In this document: positions 29,404-40,500 of the stretch, one piece after another
How the letters are laid out: each line of letters opens with the position of its first letter
Position numbering within the stretch: position 1 is the first letter of the stretch
DNA from: a virus
Length of the DNA: 43,463 nt
Virus record (IMG/VR): IMGVR_UViG_3300021601_000001
Location: 1-43,463 of that record
Direction: 5' to 3' (one strand)
Position numbers and translations under genes: made by a program
The notes under the pieces: model-generated
Told to the model about the DNA's origin: nothing
The model's input: only the letters and a program-made list of their open reading frames with translations
Databases searched by the model: none

Positions 29404-29763
29404 CTATTTTCTTTTTGATGGGGGCGTTTTTGTAATAAGCCCCTTCAAATAGTTGATTTCAGCGTCTAATTCATTAACCCTTGCTTCCAACTTTTCAAAA
29501 GCAATGAGTTGGGTTTTAATCAATTCGCTAATATGGGAAAGCTCCTGCTGTAAGCCTTGCAATGCTAACGTTACCGCCTTAAAATGCGGTATGCCATATT
29601 TCCATGCTAGCCAAACCAAAGCCGTAACCCCCGCGGTTAATAGTAATGCAAACAATGTTGAAATCAGTGCCAATGCTCCACTGCTAGCTATAATCTGTAG
29701 TGATTGTACGATTGTTTCGTATAGCCCTAATTGCTGAACCACTGGTACTAACTCTCCTACCAT
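29404..29763 (-). CDS. Holin or spanin-like membrane protein
   Basis: A 119-aa protein with one long hydrophobic segment (~30-55, ALALISTLFALLLTAGVTAL), then a coiled coil (LQQELSHISELIKTQLIAFE KLEARVNELDAEI) and a basic end. A membrane anchor plus periplasmic or cytoplasmic coiled coil fits an inner-membrane spanin (Rz-like) or a holin. It is directly next to the endolysin. No separate outer spanin was found. Confidence 0.6.
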   Translation of the reverse strand: MVGELVPVVQQLGLYETIVQSLQIIASSGALALISTLFALLLTAGVTALVWLAWKYGIPHFKAVTLALQGLQQELSHISELIKTQLIAFEKLEARVNELDAEINYLKGLITKTPPSKRK

Positions 29764-29764
29764 T

Positions 29765-30172
29765 TTAAAAACTAGCCTCTTTCACTTTTCCGTTAATTAT
29801 ATCTAAATTTTCACCACGCATATTGTAACTAACATGAACCCATGTTTCTTCCAAGATTAACTGGTCATATTGAAGGTTGTTTTTAATCCATTTTGCCAGC
29901 TCTTTGTTTGATACTTTAGGGTGCGTAATGTCTACCGCTTCCCCCCTCAAGTGTTGGCTTGTAGTAGAACCTCCTACCGTTTTATTAACGGCAACGCTAC
30001 GGAATGCACTATTAGGTGAAAACGCCCCAAACTTTGCACGGATAGGCTCAAGAATATGCTTGGCTAATTGGGTTAAGCATTTAATTTGTGCAGGGTTTGG
30101 ATTGTTGCGTAACCCAGTACTTGTTACGGTTAATTCTTCAAGCGTAAAATTTGGTGTTAGCTTGGTTAGCAT
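29765..30172 (-). CDS. Endolysin, M15-family zinc peptidase
   Basis: A 135-aa lytic peptidase that cuts peptidoglycan stem peptides. M15A-type signature: SAFRSVAVNKTVGGSTTSQH (R58, H74), LRGEAVDI (D81), then YDQLILEETWVHVSY (E109, H113), the zinc ligands and catalytic Glu. There is no cell-wall-binding domain and no signal peptide, typical of phages of Gram-negative hosts. Start ATG 30172 follows GAGG. Confidence 0.88.
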   Translation of the reverse strand: MLTKLTPNFTLEELTVTSTGLRNNPNPAQIKCLTQLAKHILEPIRAKFGAFSPNSAFRSVAVNKTVGGSTTSQHLRGEAVDITHPKVSNKELAKWIKNNLQYDQLILEETWVHVSYNMRGENLDIINGKVKEASF

Positions 30173-30447
30173 GGGGGCTTCCTCATGTTAATAAATCGTC
30201 GTTTTGTTTACACGTTGTGCTTGTCATGTAAATAAAAAGGTGTTTTTTGTGTATAAAAAGTATATCAACACACGTTTAATCGGTTTTTTGTGCAAAGAAC
30301 GTGCAAATAAATAACTCAATAATAATCAGTGTTTCAAGGTTTTTGTTTTTACATTACAAACAAACAAGTGAACAAATAATTGATTAAAGAAAAAGGCGTG
30401 AAAGCGGTAAATGCCCCCCCGCCCGAGGACAATGTATCTCTCTTGGT
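30173..30447 (-). promoter_or_regulatory. AT-rich leader with a possible lysis promoter
   Basis: No gene in this stretch. Minus strand carries TGATATACT, an extended -10 (TATACT at 30264-30259), about 80 nt before the endolysin ATG; the -35 is poor. Just upstream GTGCAAA occurs twice 11 bp apart (30292 and 30303), one helical turn, suggesting a bound regulator. A weak GC hairpin (30395-30425) may terminate upstream transcription. Confidence 0.4.
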
Positions 30448-30615
30448 TTACACTTTAGGTTCTGATTTTAAAACCCGACGCTTTAATAATTCTAAAGCAT
30501 TGCGAACAATACCAACAACAAAATCATCCGTTTTAGATGGTGTTGCCTTAGCCCATGACTCGGCTAATGGTAATAGCTCATCTACTTTTTGTACAATTGT
30601 TTCAAATAAACTCAT
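30448..30615 (-). CDS. 55-aa helical protein
   Basis: MSLFETIVQKVDELLPLAES ... DDFVVGIVRNALELLKRRVL. ATG 30615 lies 20 nt after the fibre stop, with AAAGGG upstream. Amphipathic helices. It might be a lysis helper or tip protein; unknown. Confidence 0.6.
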   Translation of the reverse strand: MSLFETIVQKVDELLPLAESWAKATPSKTDDFVVGIVRNALELLKRRVLKSEPKV

Positions 30616-30634
30616 GGTTAGTTACCCTTTCTTA

Positions 30635-33016
30635 TTAAAAGCCGAAAAAGTGCATCGGTGCAAAAGTGGCTAGCTCTTGTACCTCATTTTGGTTTAACTC
30701 TTTATCATATAGGAATACACCCGACGCTATACCGTTTAGGTTGTGCAAGTAGTTACCCATTGCCAACTTTGCGTTGCTATCCCATTGAGCTACGTTAGCA
30801 AAGCCGATGCGGTCTCCATACCCACCATCAACGTTACCAACTGCACCACCAATTAGAGGCATACCCCATAACCGAGTGGTGCCTTTGCGATACAGTAGGT
30901 CTCTAGCGGATAGGCTTGCGTTAGGGTCAAATGCGTTGTTATTCCAGCTAAACACAATCAACATGGGTATTCTATCAGTCATTGGGTTAGATAGGTTTGA
31001 GGCAGGGTTGATACGCCCTTCAGGTATGTAGGATTCCCTCCCCATGTGGAGTTTAAGGTAAGCAGGGGTAAACGAATCACCCGTTGTTACTACCCAGTCA
31101 TTATTGTAGTTTGCTGGGTCTTGGTCGTTAGGGATGGTTTGGGTTGCACCAGCTGGTACGGGTAGACTCCAACCTGTAGCATGAGATGGTTGCAGGTACT
31201 TAGTAACGGCTTGCAATGAACCCGCTGCGTTAGCATCGCTTAACCCTGTTAAAGAGGTTACGCCGTTCACATCTTTAGAAGAATGTGCAGCTGTCATACC
31301 GCAAACTGTAAGGTGATGTGTGGTTACCCCTGCATTAAATTGGTCGGAGTTACCCGAACCATCCACAATATAGGTTGAGAGGTTTTCGCTAGTGAATCCT
31401 GCAAAGGAAACAAGGTCTGCCATACCTGCTTTAGTCCAAGCAACTACCGCAATCGTACCTTGAGCCATGTAAGCGGGCGGTGTAAAGTTGGAAGTCCAAA
31501 AGTTAGAACGAACCGCCCTTGAAGCTGTTAATCCTAAATACGTTCCTTTTAACCCGCTAACAGGTTCTACATAATTGTAGTTGTATTCAGGGGGTACACC
31601 ATTCAAAGCAGTTTGGTTGAACGTGGCAACGGATGCACTTTTAGCAAAGGTTTTAGTGTTAGTAGCGTTGTCAAAGATGACGTAATCCAACATATTAGCT
31701 TCAAGTTGAGCCTTGGTAACAGGTGCATGGGCTTGAACATAAGTCATCCAACGAGCATGAATAGACGAACGCTCCGTTGCCGTTAGGGTCTTAGTAACAA
31801 TAACACCACTCATAACTGAGTTAGCCGAGATTGTACCATTACCTAATGAGGTAGCGTAAACGTATCCAACTCTTAAAGAAACGCCTGTTAAGTTGCCAAC
31901 GGCGGTTACTGCTGGAGCCGTTAAGGTGTATTTGGCGTTAGCAACCAGCTTGCCCCCTTCGTACACACCAAAGGTATAGTTTGTGGAATCAGTGGTTTCT
32001 AACGCCATTGTCATTACACGGGGGGAATACTGCTTAACATCTCCTAGGTTTGAACCTGAAACTTGGATGCTTTCCGTACCAACCCCTGTGTCGGCAGCGA
32101 AAGCCAAGAATCGTGAATAGTCGGGGGTGTTTCCACCTACTTGGCAGAACATCCCGTTGTTGCCGTTAGTCTTCCCGTAGGAAACAAGTGTTTCAGCACC
32201 ATTAGTTGCACTAAGCCCTGTATAGTCAATAGTACAGTTACCACTAGTAGATTGGCTATCTAATGCGGTGTAGATGTAGTTGTTAGCATCAGTAACAGAT
32301 GCTACGGTATAGGTGCCGTTAATCAAGTTGCCCGTTGTTTTATAGGCAGTGATTTTTTGACCAGCTTTAATACCATGAGCCGTGTTAGTAACCGTAACCG
32401 CCATGACACTCTGCACATAGGTACAAGCTGGCATTAAGCCAGTTTTACGCTTCATTGATTGGTGGCGAACGTGGAACTCTAAACCATCTGCTCGTGAATA
32501 AGTGCAACTAGATTGCTCTAAATAAGCAAAGTTTGTAGCGGTACCATCAGATATTTGGCAATAGCCTTGTGAGCCTTTGGTGTTATCCATTATCAAGGCA
32601 CCTGTGGTTTGGTCTAAGGTGTAGCCATCAGTAATTCTGCCAACACCTAGCTTCCACATCCACAATTGCCCTGTACCAACCTTAACAACAGGCATATAGG
32701 TTGCACCGTACCAAAGCCCCTCAAGCACTAAATCTGCACCAGCTCTAAAAGCTTCAGATGTGGTATAATCATAGTTGTTTATTGAGTCTAATCCAATATC
32801 CAACGTTTCATTAGCAGTGGTTACGTTGGCATTACTAATACGTCTAACCTTGGCAACATATCCAGTATATCCTGCTGGTCTACCGTATAGCGTAAACTCT
32901 GCAATGGTTTTACCAGCCCCGAGTAAGCTTGTAATAACAGGCATAACAGGAGAAGAACTACCACCAGTAGCACCGCCACCATAAAGATAAACAGATGGGT
33001 ACGTTAAATAAGCCAT
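30635..33016 (-). CDS. Tail fibre/tip protein with ArfB-like N-terminal part
   Basis: A 793-aa protein. The N-terminal part (LYGRPAGYTGYVAKVRRISN ... ETLDIGLDS ... TSEAFRAGADLVLEGLW) follows the pattern of alpha-L-arabinofuranosidase B-type lectin domains used in phage fibres. It is followed by long Gly/Thr/Asn-rich beta segments and a C-terminal concanavalin-like part ending GVFLYDKELNQNEVQELATF. It probably binds the host surface sugar; enzyme activity is not claimed. Overlaps the preceding 119-aa gene by one base. Confidence 0.65.
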   Translation of the reverse strand: MAYLTYPSVYLYGGGATGGSSSPVMPVITSLLGAGKTIAEFTLYGRPAGYTGYVAKVRRISNANVTTANETLDIGLDSINNYDYTTSEAFRAGADLVLEGLWYGATYMPVVKVGTGQLWMWKLGVGRITDGYTLDQTTGALIMDNTKGSQGYCQISDGTATNFAYLEQSSCTYSRADGLEFHVRHQSMKRKTGLMPACTYVQSVMAVTVTNTAHGIKAGQKITAYKTTGNLINGTYTVASVTDANNYIYTALDSQSTSGNCTIDYTGLSATNGAETLVSYGKTNGNNGMFCQVGGNTPDYSRFLAFAADTGVGTESIQVSGSNLGDVKQYSPRVMTMALETTDSTNYTFGVYEGGKLVANAKYTLTAPAVTAVGNLTGVSLRVGYVYATSLGNGTISANSVMSGVIVTKTLTATERSSIHARWMTYVQAHAPVTKAQLEANMLDYVIFDNATNTKTFAKSASVATFNQTALNGVPPEYNYNYVEPVSGLKGTYLGLTASRAVRSNFWTSNFTPPAYMAQGTIAVVAWTKAGMADLVSFAGFTSENLSTYIVDGSGNSDQFNAGVTTHHLTVCGMTAAHSSKDVNGVTSLTGLSDANAAGSLQAVTKYLQPSHATGWSLPVPAGATQTIPNDQDPANYNNDWVVTTGDSFTPAYLKLHMGRESYIPEGRINPASNLSNPMTDRIPMLIVFSWNNNAFDPNASLSARDLLYRKGTTRLWGMPLIGGAVGNVDGGYGDRIGFANVAQWDSNAKLAMGNYLHNLNGIASGVFLYDKELNQNEVQELATFAPMHFFGF

Positions 33017-33375
33017 TAACCTACAATCCTTAAACGATAAGCTACTGTAACGTTTGCGGACGCAGTAAATGAAATACCCCCACTAGGGCTAGTTTCTAAT
33101 GTTTTTGAAATAAACACTTCAGTAAATTGTTGCCAAGGCAAATGAAGCGGAAAGCCTGTTTTTAATGGAATTGCAGTTGAAACGCCATCAACTGTAATGG
33201 TAAACGTGCCACCATCTACGCCACCAACAACAAACAAACTAGCTAAAGCACATTGCCTGCCTTTTTCATTTGTCCAAACAGGATAAGGCGTTGTGCCTAC
33301 AGTAATACCTTTTTCATTGATAGCCGCCGAACGATAACCAATTAAAACCTCTTGTGCCGTGCTATTTTTTCCCAT
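33016..33375 (-). CDS. Small tail-tip or fibre-associated protein
   Basis: A 119-aa beta-rich protein (STAQEVLIGYRSAAINEKGI TVGTTPYPVWTNEKG ...; VDGVSTAIPLKTGFPLHLPW). GGAGGG precedes the ATG. Its place between two fibre genes suggests a short fibre or linker. No family recognised. Confidence 0.6.
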   Translation of the reverse strand: MGKNSTAQEVLIGYRSAAINEKGITVGTTPYPVWTNEKGRQCALASLFVVGGVDGGTFTITVDGVSTAIPLKTGFPLHLPWQQFTEVFISKTLETSPSGGISFTASANVTVAYRLRIVG

Positions 33376-33393
33376 TATTAAAACCCTCCTAGG

Positions 33394-34542
33394 TTAAATC
33401 CAAAAATTGGTAAAATTACATCTAAATTCACGAACGCCAACGTGTGCAGAAGCTACGTTATTAGCAAACCGCATACGCCGAGAAGTGATAGGCAATAATG
33501 GTGTTTGCAAGGTATCTGTTGACGTTGTGTTGACTGGATAACTTTCGACTGTATAACTACCCGACCCATTAAAGCTCTCAATCCCTATAATCATTTGAGA
33601 GTTAGACCCACCTTTAATATGCAAACCCACCGCATCTGCTTCAGGAGGAACTAACCACATAGGCTGACCGCTTAAAGAAACGTTCATACAAGCCAAATTT
33701 TCGACGTAAAAAGATGAGCTATAAGGTTTATTTTTTGATACCAATGTAGGGGCATTTGTGCCGTTGTTGTTAAAAGCATTCGGAAAACGGCTAATATAAG
33801 TAATGATAGGATTATTACCTCCATCACGTCCCCAATTGCTGATAAGATGCTCAATAAACGCCCCCTCTCTACCACTACCAGTAATATCTGTTACGGTGTC
33901 TCCACCATTCTGATAAGTGGCATTCACAGGGTTTGTAGCACACGCCCACGGTAGCAATCTACGCCATGTGTAGCCAGTTGGCATTGTTGGAGCAGTGTTG
34001 CTTGCACTAAATAAGCCAGCCAGCGTGCCGTCATCCTTGCCAATGAGCCATAGGTAATATATTTGACCGCTAACTCTTGCAACGTCAATACCATTAGCCA
34101 CCCCTACGCTTGTTGTTGCAATGTTTAAGTTACTACCAGTGAACTGTTTAAAATAAGGCACTGCAACCGCAGTAGGGCTAAACAACGTGGCTTGTATTGT
34201 GCCATTTATTTTAATTTCAAATAAATTGCTTGCCGTTTGAACAGGTTTAGGAATTGACTCATAGCTAAAAGGCACACCGTTTTGTGTGGAAATAAACCCA
34301 CCAATTGCTGTAGTAGCACCTTGCACCGTAATACCGCCAATTGCTGTAGTAGCACCTTGCACCGTAATGTTGCCAGTTAATGTTTTATTGCCAGCTAGCG
34401 TAGCGTCTGTTTGCAAAGTAGCGTTAATATTAGATATATTGTTTTCGCTGGCAGTAATTGCATTAACAATAGCGGTATTATTTGAGTTGTAAAAAGGGGC
34501 TTCGATTGCCGTAGCTGTAACGGCTTGAGGTAAAGTGTTCAC
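33394..34542 (-). CDS. Tail fibre protein
   Basis: A 382-aa protein from GTG 34542, 9 nt after GGAG. N-terminal helical/coiled repeat region (NAITASENNISNINATLQTD), then a 12-residue tandem repeat ITVQGATTAIGG twice, then a beta-rich C-terminal domain (FNGSGSYTVESYP ...). Trimeric fibre with a repeated shaft is likely. The repeat is a 36-bp DNA duplication. Confidence 0.65.
   Translation of the reverse strand: MNTLPQAVTATAIEAPFYNSNNTAIVNAITASENNISNINATLQTDATLAGNKTLTGNITVQGATTAIGGITVQGATTAIGGFISTQNGVPFSYESIPKPVQTASNLFEIKINGTIQATLFSPTAVAVPYFKQFTGSNLNIATTSVGVANGIDVARVSGQIYYLWLIGKDDGTLAGLFSASNTAPTMPTGYTWRRLLPWACATNPVNATYQNGGDTVTDITGSGREGAFIEHLISNWGRDGGNNPIITYISRFPNAFNNNGTNAPTLVSKNKPYSSSFYVENLACMNVSLSGQPMWLVPPEADAVGLHIKGGSNSQMIIGIESFNGSGSYTVESYPVNTTSTDTLQTPLLPITSRRMRFANNVASAHVGVREFRCNFTNFWI
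34301..34372. repeat. 36-bp tandem repeat in the fibre gene
   Basis: 34301-34336 and 34337-34372 are near-identical 36-bp units, encoding ITVQGATTAIGG twice. Slippage at this shaft repeat could change fibre length. Confidence 0.85.
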
Positions 34543-34561
34543 GGCATAATCTCCTATACCG

Positions 34562-34578
34562 TAATTTTACCTACTGCT
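34562..34578 (-). repeat. 17-bp late-region repeat, copy 2
   Basis: Identical to 8834-8850 (minus AGCAGTAGGTAAAATTA). It overlaps the stop of the 992-aa gene and precedes the fibre gene. GGTATAGG follows instead of TATAAT, so promoter function here is less clear. Confidence 0.7.
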
Positions 34579-37549
34579 TTTTTAGCTTCCAAAGCAAAAA
34601 CTCTTCTTTTGGCGGTAGATTGTAGCCATCAATAATTTTGCTAGCATTATCAACAGCAGATTTAATTTGTGAAACCTTTATTTTAACTGGTAATTCATTA
34701 AAACCGTCCGTGTTTATTCGTTTTTTAACAGCTTCGTATACCGTTTTATTGTGTATTTCTTGCCATTTGGCGTAGTCGGAAGCGTTTAGTTTCATGGTTT
34801 GCGGTTCAATGCCATAGTCTCTAAATTTAAATGCCAATTCCTTACCAATTTCAAAGCTATTATCCACTTGTTTTAGTTGCACATCTTCCCCCGACTCTTT
34901 GGAGATTTTAGCAAGCTCCCGAAGGATGGGGTTTGCTTTGGCTAGTTTTTTGGGGATGCCTAAAAACTTACCAAAGCCGTTGCTTTTAGGAGTTTCCCCT
35001 GTAATATCCGTTTTAACAGGTAAGGAGTTACGGAATGCAGTACCGCTTAGGTATTGATTCCAAGCCGTTCCAAGGGTGCTATCCGTTTTTGTTACTCTTT
35101 CTTTATCATCTATTACAGTGGCAATATCCCTACCCACACTACCAGTAAATGGCACTTTAGGTAATCTTTCAGTAATGCTTTCTAGTGGTGCTTTAACGGC
35201 TTTAGCCAAGTTAAACAGCCCAGTGCCGTCCCCAAATTGGTTTTGTGAAGCCTCAAAGAAGTCTGAAACGGCGTTAGCTTCATCACCGTTTAATTCTTCC
35301 CCTTTACTTAATCGTACAGCCGTTTTAGCCCCAAATAGATGTTGACCCAGTATTTTAGATAAAGGAATTAACGTATCGCCTTTTTGGTTTTTACCGTTCC
35401 CGCCAAACGTCAATCGTAACAAAGCAGTGGAGTTATAATAAAAGTCGTTTCTAGTTTCTTCTGCCTCTTGAACATCTGACGTTTTTTTGTCGTAACCAGT
35501 AGAAAACACATCGGTATTTTGAGCTAGTGCGTAAATTGCCACGCCCAGCCCACCAGTAGTAGCTAGTTTTACAATTCCTTGCACCATTTCAAAATCATGT
35601 TGCTTGTCTGCTATTAAAATAGGTTTGTTGGTTTTTTCGTCTAATTGAGCTTCTACATAGGCTACGCCATTTTTACCTTTTTTTAATTCATACTTGGTAA
35701 TCCCAGCGTTCAACAATTTAGAAACAACATCAATACCAGTATCTAATTTATTAGCAATGTTATCATCGTATTTTTCCCTTACTTGTTTTACCCATTCTTC
35801 TTTGTTTTTATTTAAGCCCTTGCCAATATAACCAAACAGAAAACGAATATCAGCAAGCCCTTGTACATCTAAGCTTCTTAAAGCAACGTTTGTAGGTGTC
35901 CGTGTGTATCTTTGGATGATTGACCCAATAGGGATAGTTAATTTATTACCGCCAAGGTCTAATTTAAAATTAAAGAAATCTCTCAATGATTTGATGTTTT
36001 CACTAACCACGTTATCATTTTTGAATAACAACCAGTTAGTGAAAGCGTGAGCATTTTTAACATCTTCTTCTGTTAGCTTAAAATTAGGGTCTTGTTTTAA
36101 CCCATCACTAATAACTTCAGCTATTCTGTTTCTATAAACATAGTCTAAAAACGGCATATCGGTAGCATTTAAACGGATATTACCCAGTATTTCATAATGG
36201 TGTACGGTAGTTTCTACTAAATCTGCAAGTGAACCGCTGATTTCTCCAAGTTTCTTGTTTTTAAGCCCCCTACCAAGCCGTTTCCAAGGCTCTTCAAACC
36301 CTTTATTTTCATAGGCAAATGCAGGTCTTAATTTACCACTACTGGTATCGTCATGCCCTAAAGGAACGTGTCCCTCTAAAGCGTATTGTATAGGCTTCCA
36401 TAGCGTGCCAGTGTCCCTAGCCTCAACCCATTTTTGGCATGCCTTAATAGGATGGAATCCAGCATCTAAAGCAAACGCAACGTTATTTACAAACCCAGTG
36501 GTTAGCTTGCTTATGGCTTTGCCAGTGTTGGTAGCCTCTTTCCCTAAATCTATGCTTTTAAGTTCTTTACCTAAAGTTGCTAACGAAGCTTTCGGGTCTT
36601 TAGGGTCAAACTTCATTAAAAATCGTGTCATGCCATTTAAATAGGCGTGGCTAGCTACAGCGTTAGCAGAACCTAAAACGTCGCCTACAGCAGAACCCAT
36701 GTTGAGTAGTGGCTCAACAAACAACGGCATATTAAACTTATCCCCCATGTTAGGCTTAATTAAGCTAGACAATTGAGCGTTAATTTGCCCACGCAATGCT
36801 AATATCTCATCATGTTTAATATCAGCCCTTTTATCGGAAGCGTTTACTTCGTCTATTTTCTTGCTTAACTTCCTTAGTTCAATTTCAACATAATTAGGAA
36901 CGCCAGCATCTGAAACGGTTAATTGGTCTTTCAGCACCTTTTTAGCCAGCTTGCCAAAAGCCTCATTATCCAGCGTGCCATCTTCTGATTGTCGGGCAAC
37001 CATCAGTAACTTATCTAAAACAGTTTGCCTAGCCCGTTTATCGACCTTCTTTTCTTCTAAAAACTTATTGAATTGTTTAACTTGTGCGTTTAGTCGGGCA
37101 TCATTTACGGTAATGCGTCTCATGTTAATTGCGTGTTGGTTAGTGGCTAATTGCTCCGCTTCTGCATCGGTAAATTTGCCTTTTTTGTAGGCTTCAATTA
37201 AGGCTTGTTTACCGTTCAATTCTGCATCCGATTTTGAAACACGCAGGTAGTTGTCTGTGAAAATGTTCCGCAAGTCCTTATTAACAGGCTTCATGCGTTC
37301 TTTTTGGGCTGCTATTTCGGGCATGGTTTCTTTAACTGGCTTTTCGTATCGCTTTAAAGCCTTTTTTTGATTTTCATAAATTTTTTCTTCTAACGTGCCT
37401 AATTCCTTTTTTTTAGCCCCTGTTTTAGTAGGCTTCTTCCCTTTAAGCTCATTGATAATAACCCCTAATTCGGCGTTGTCTTCACCTTCTACGGTTGATT
37501 TTTTCAATGCCTCTAATAATGCCTTCGGCGTGCAAAAATGGTCTCTCAT
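34571..37549 (-). CDS. Internal virion (ejection) protein, 992 aa
   Basis: A large, Lys-rich helical protein from ATG 37549, overlapping the previous stop (TAATG). N-terminal charged helices (GAKKKELGTLEEKIYENQKK), a middle with hydrophobic stretches (GSAVGDVLGSANAVASHAYL), and KLATTGGLGVAIYALAQNTD. Large helical proteins after the nozzle in podoviruses are carried in the head and form the DNA-ejection channel. No transglycosylase motif was recognised. Confidence 0.7.
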   Translation of the reverse strand: MRDHFCTPKALLEALKKSTVEGEDNAELGVIINELKGKKPTKTGAKKKELGTLEEKIYENQKKALKRYEKPVKETMPEIAAQKERMKPVNKDLRNIFTDNYLRVSKSDAELNGKQALIEAYKKGKFTDAEAEQLATNQHAINMRRITVNDARLNAQVKQFNKFLEEKKVDKRARQTVLDKLLMVARQSEDGTLDNEAFGKLAKKVLKDQLTVSDAGVPNYVEIELRKLSKKIDEVNASDKRADIKHDEILALRGQINAQLSSLIKPNMGDKFNMPLFVEPLLNMGSAVGDVLGSANAVASHAYLNGMTRFLMKFDPKDPKASLATLGKELKSIDLGKEATNTGKAISKLTTGFVNNVAFALDAGFHPIKACQKWVEARDTGTLWKPIQYALEGHVPLGHDDTSSGKLRPAFAYENKGFEEPWKRLGRGLKNKKLGEISGSLADLVETTVHHYEILGNIRLNATDMPFLDYVYRNRIAEVISDGLKQDPNFKLTEEDVKNAHAFTNWLLFKNDNVVSENIKSLRDFFNFKLDLGGNKLTIPIGSIIQRYTRTPTNVALRSLDVQGLADIRFLFGYIGKGLNKNKEEWVKQVREKYDDNIANKLDTGIDVVSKLLNAGITKYELKKGKNGVAYVEAQLDEKTNKPILIADKQHDFEMVQGIVKLATTGGLGVAIYALAQNTDVFSTGYDKKTSDVQEAEETRNDFYYNSTALLRLTFGGNGKNQKGDTLIPLSKILGQHLFGAKTAVRLSKGEELNGDEANAVSDFFEASQNQFGDGTGLFNLAKAVKAPLESITERLPKVPFTGSVGRDIATVIDDKERVTKTDSTLGTAWNQYLSGTAFRNSLPVKTDITGETPKSNGFGKFLGIPKKLAKANPILRELAKISKESGEDVQLKQVDNSFEIGKELAFKFRDYGIEPQTMKLNASDYAKWQEIHNKTVYEAVKKRINTDGFNELPVKIKVSQIKSAVDNASKIIDGYNLPPKEEFLLWKLKKQ

Positions 37550-40500
37550 TAGCAACTAAACTCCTCTGCTAAAGCGTTACGTGCTTCAGGCGATAATCCT
37601 TCAACAATACGGGTAAATTGGGCATCGTCTATATTGCCATTTTCAACATCATATTTCAGCTTTTTAGCAGTTGTTTTAGCATCTTTCAATACTTTATTTT
37701 GAAGTGTACGCTCCAGGCGTACAGTAGGGCTTAATAAAGCCATCTCATTTTCAAGCTTTAACACCTTGTTAGTTTCAACTTCTAACTGCTTTCTAAGCTT
37801 TTTTAATTCTTCCGTAGCCTTTAATTGCCGTGTGTCGTCGGCTTTGGCTACACGGTTATCCACCTTGCCTTGATAATCAGCCTCAAGAGCTTTATGGCGG
37901 TCGTCCCAGTGCTTATAAAACTCTTCATGAAACCCATCTTGATAATCATTTTCACGCTCTGAAACATACTTTTCAACGGCGTTTAATTCTTCGGGTGTTT
38001 TGGCATTATCCAGCAAAGTAAACGCTTCCGCTTCACGACTTGTTAGCAAACCGCCATCTTTAGGTAAGCCCTCCCCATAAGCCGTTAGTTTTTGCTTTAA
38101 GTCGGTCTCATTAAGGGTTAAATCCTTAGGGTCTAAATCATCAATTAAGCCTTTAACCACATCGCCAGCCTTACGCTTAACCAACCCAGCTTCAAACGCC
38201 CCCTCCAACTTGTTACGACGGAGCAAGCTACCCAGTGAATCACCTTTATAAAGTTGTACCTTTTTACCGCCAATCTGAACAGACCACCCAATGCTATTAG
38301 CATCGCCACTAAATTTCTTGTATTTCAACGGATACCCTAGGGCTTCTAGCGTCTCTTTGGCTAAAAAGCTATCATGTCCCATTAACACGCCAGCACCACG
38401 GCGGATATCATCGGGCGTTTGCGGTTGTGTGCCTTGTAAGGCTTTCAAATCTTGCAGTTGGGTGTCAATATCCCGACTGCCTTTGTTAATGGCTTTAATA
38501 GGCATTTCAGCCTCATCAATTGAATCAATAATGGCTTTTGTTTCAGCTTTTACCTTAGCAATATCAACATTCCCATTCTCTTTTAAGTTCTTGATACCTT
38601 CCTCAAAAGCCGTAGGGGCATCTTTTACAGCAATTGTTTTCCCTTGTTCGGTTAAAACATCCAGCCCCACAATGGCGTTAGCTTCAATATCTCTTAATAC
38701 GGTTGTATCTTCACCCTTAGCATCAGCCTCTAAAATACGGTCATTGGCTAGCTTTTTAATGCGTTCGTTTGCTTTTGTTGTTTCAGGACTAGGGGCTTTG
38801 TCTCTAAAATGTTCGGAGGCTTTTAGTAACTCATCATTACTTAACTCTTTTAATGGCTTGCCAGTAAATGCCCCAATATCGGCATCGGCTTTATCGCCAG
38901 CAATTTTCTTGCTTGTTTTTTCGTATAGTGAAACTTTACCATTTAAAAGGGATTCTTTTTTTAATCCCATGCCTTTTTCTACTTGCTTTTCAAGCCTAGC
39001 ACGGTAATCATCGAAGCTTTCACCATCTTTTACAGGAGGAGCTTTATCGCCGTTTTTAAGCAATCCCTTTGTAGGCATTGGCTCAACTATCTTAGCCTCA
39101 ATTGCCGAGCTTTCCTTGGCAGTTGGGGCTTCTATTTGAGGCTGTTCTATTTTCCCGTTTAAAGTGTTGTACAAATCTTTAAAAATAGCTTTTTGCTCTT
39201 GTGTAGGAATATCTCTGTAATATCTATTAGAAAGAACCCCATCTTTATATTGAAAGCGTCCTTTATCAACACCTTTAACAAAGAAAGTATCAGGGAACTT
39301 CCGCCATTGTGTTATTTTCCCCGAGTCTAATAGCTCAACAATAGAAGGAGGCAAGCTGTTTTTAACAAATTTAGACTGCTCTACTTTTACAGCTTCTTTT
39401 TCAATGGCTTTTTTGGTTTTTTCAATTTCTGCTAGTTGGTTTCTAATAGCATCATCGTTTTTATCCGACTTTTTAAAGTGGGATGCTCCACTTCTTTTGT
39501 CGTTCATGGGTTGCCCATTGGTTTGTTTCCAATGGGAAAATTGATTTTCAAATAAATCGTTTAACTTAGCTTCTTTTTTTTCTAAGGATGCCTTTAAAAC
39601 ATCTGTTCTAGTTGTTTCCCCAGTGGTTGTTTCTGTTTTGGAAACATCCACATTCGCAGGTTTCGCAACTTCCGCAGAATGAGGAACATTATCAGGAACT
39701 TTCGCACCGTTTTTTGTGTTAAACGCCGTTGTTTTACCCTTGGCTTGAGCTTCATATCGTTTTAACCGCAAATCAGCGTGTCTTGCTTTTAATCGAACGT
39801 TAATATCAGGGCTTTGTAAGTCTGTTTGAATGGCTTGTTTAGTTTGCTGTATTTGTTCAGGTGGCACTTCCACATGAGGTTTTTTAGCCCCTTTGCCAGC
39901 TCTCTTATCCAGCAGGTGTTTAAAGCCAGCCCCAGCCAGTGGAAAACCAGCCCCAAAGAGTGTACCCATTTCAGGAGCAACTAAACTAGCGTCCGCCGTG
40001 CCAGTCGTGGCATAATCTAAGGCTTTTCTAGTAGCATAATCTTGAGCGTACCCTAAACCAGCCCCTGTTAACGCTTTTTTGGCTAACCCCTTGCCTAAAT
40101 ATGCAGGAAGAAACGACGTTAAAGCACCAGCCGTTCCAGCAATACCGGCAGACTGCCCTTGTAAATCTTTAATCTTTTGAGCTTGGTTAAAATCACCAAT
40201 AGCCCCAGCTTCTTGGCTAGCTTGCTGGTTAGCTTCTAACGCTTGGTTCGCACTGGTTGCACCAAACCATCCAGCCCCTAAAAAAGGGTTTGCAAGGGTC
40301 AATCCAGCTCCAACTGCTAACCCTGTAGGTATAGCTGTAATGTTCCGTACCCATTCGTTGTTAGGACTGCCAAGAATACCGAACTTATCATGCAAAGTAT
40401 CGCCGTAATAGTCTGTTGTACGCCCCGTAACGCCTTGTACAATACCTTCACCTAAATTAGCCCCAATGTCTGCTAAACCTTCAAAAAGAGATGGTTTTTT

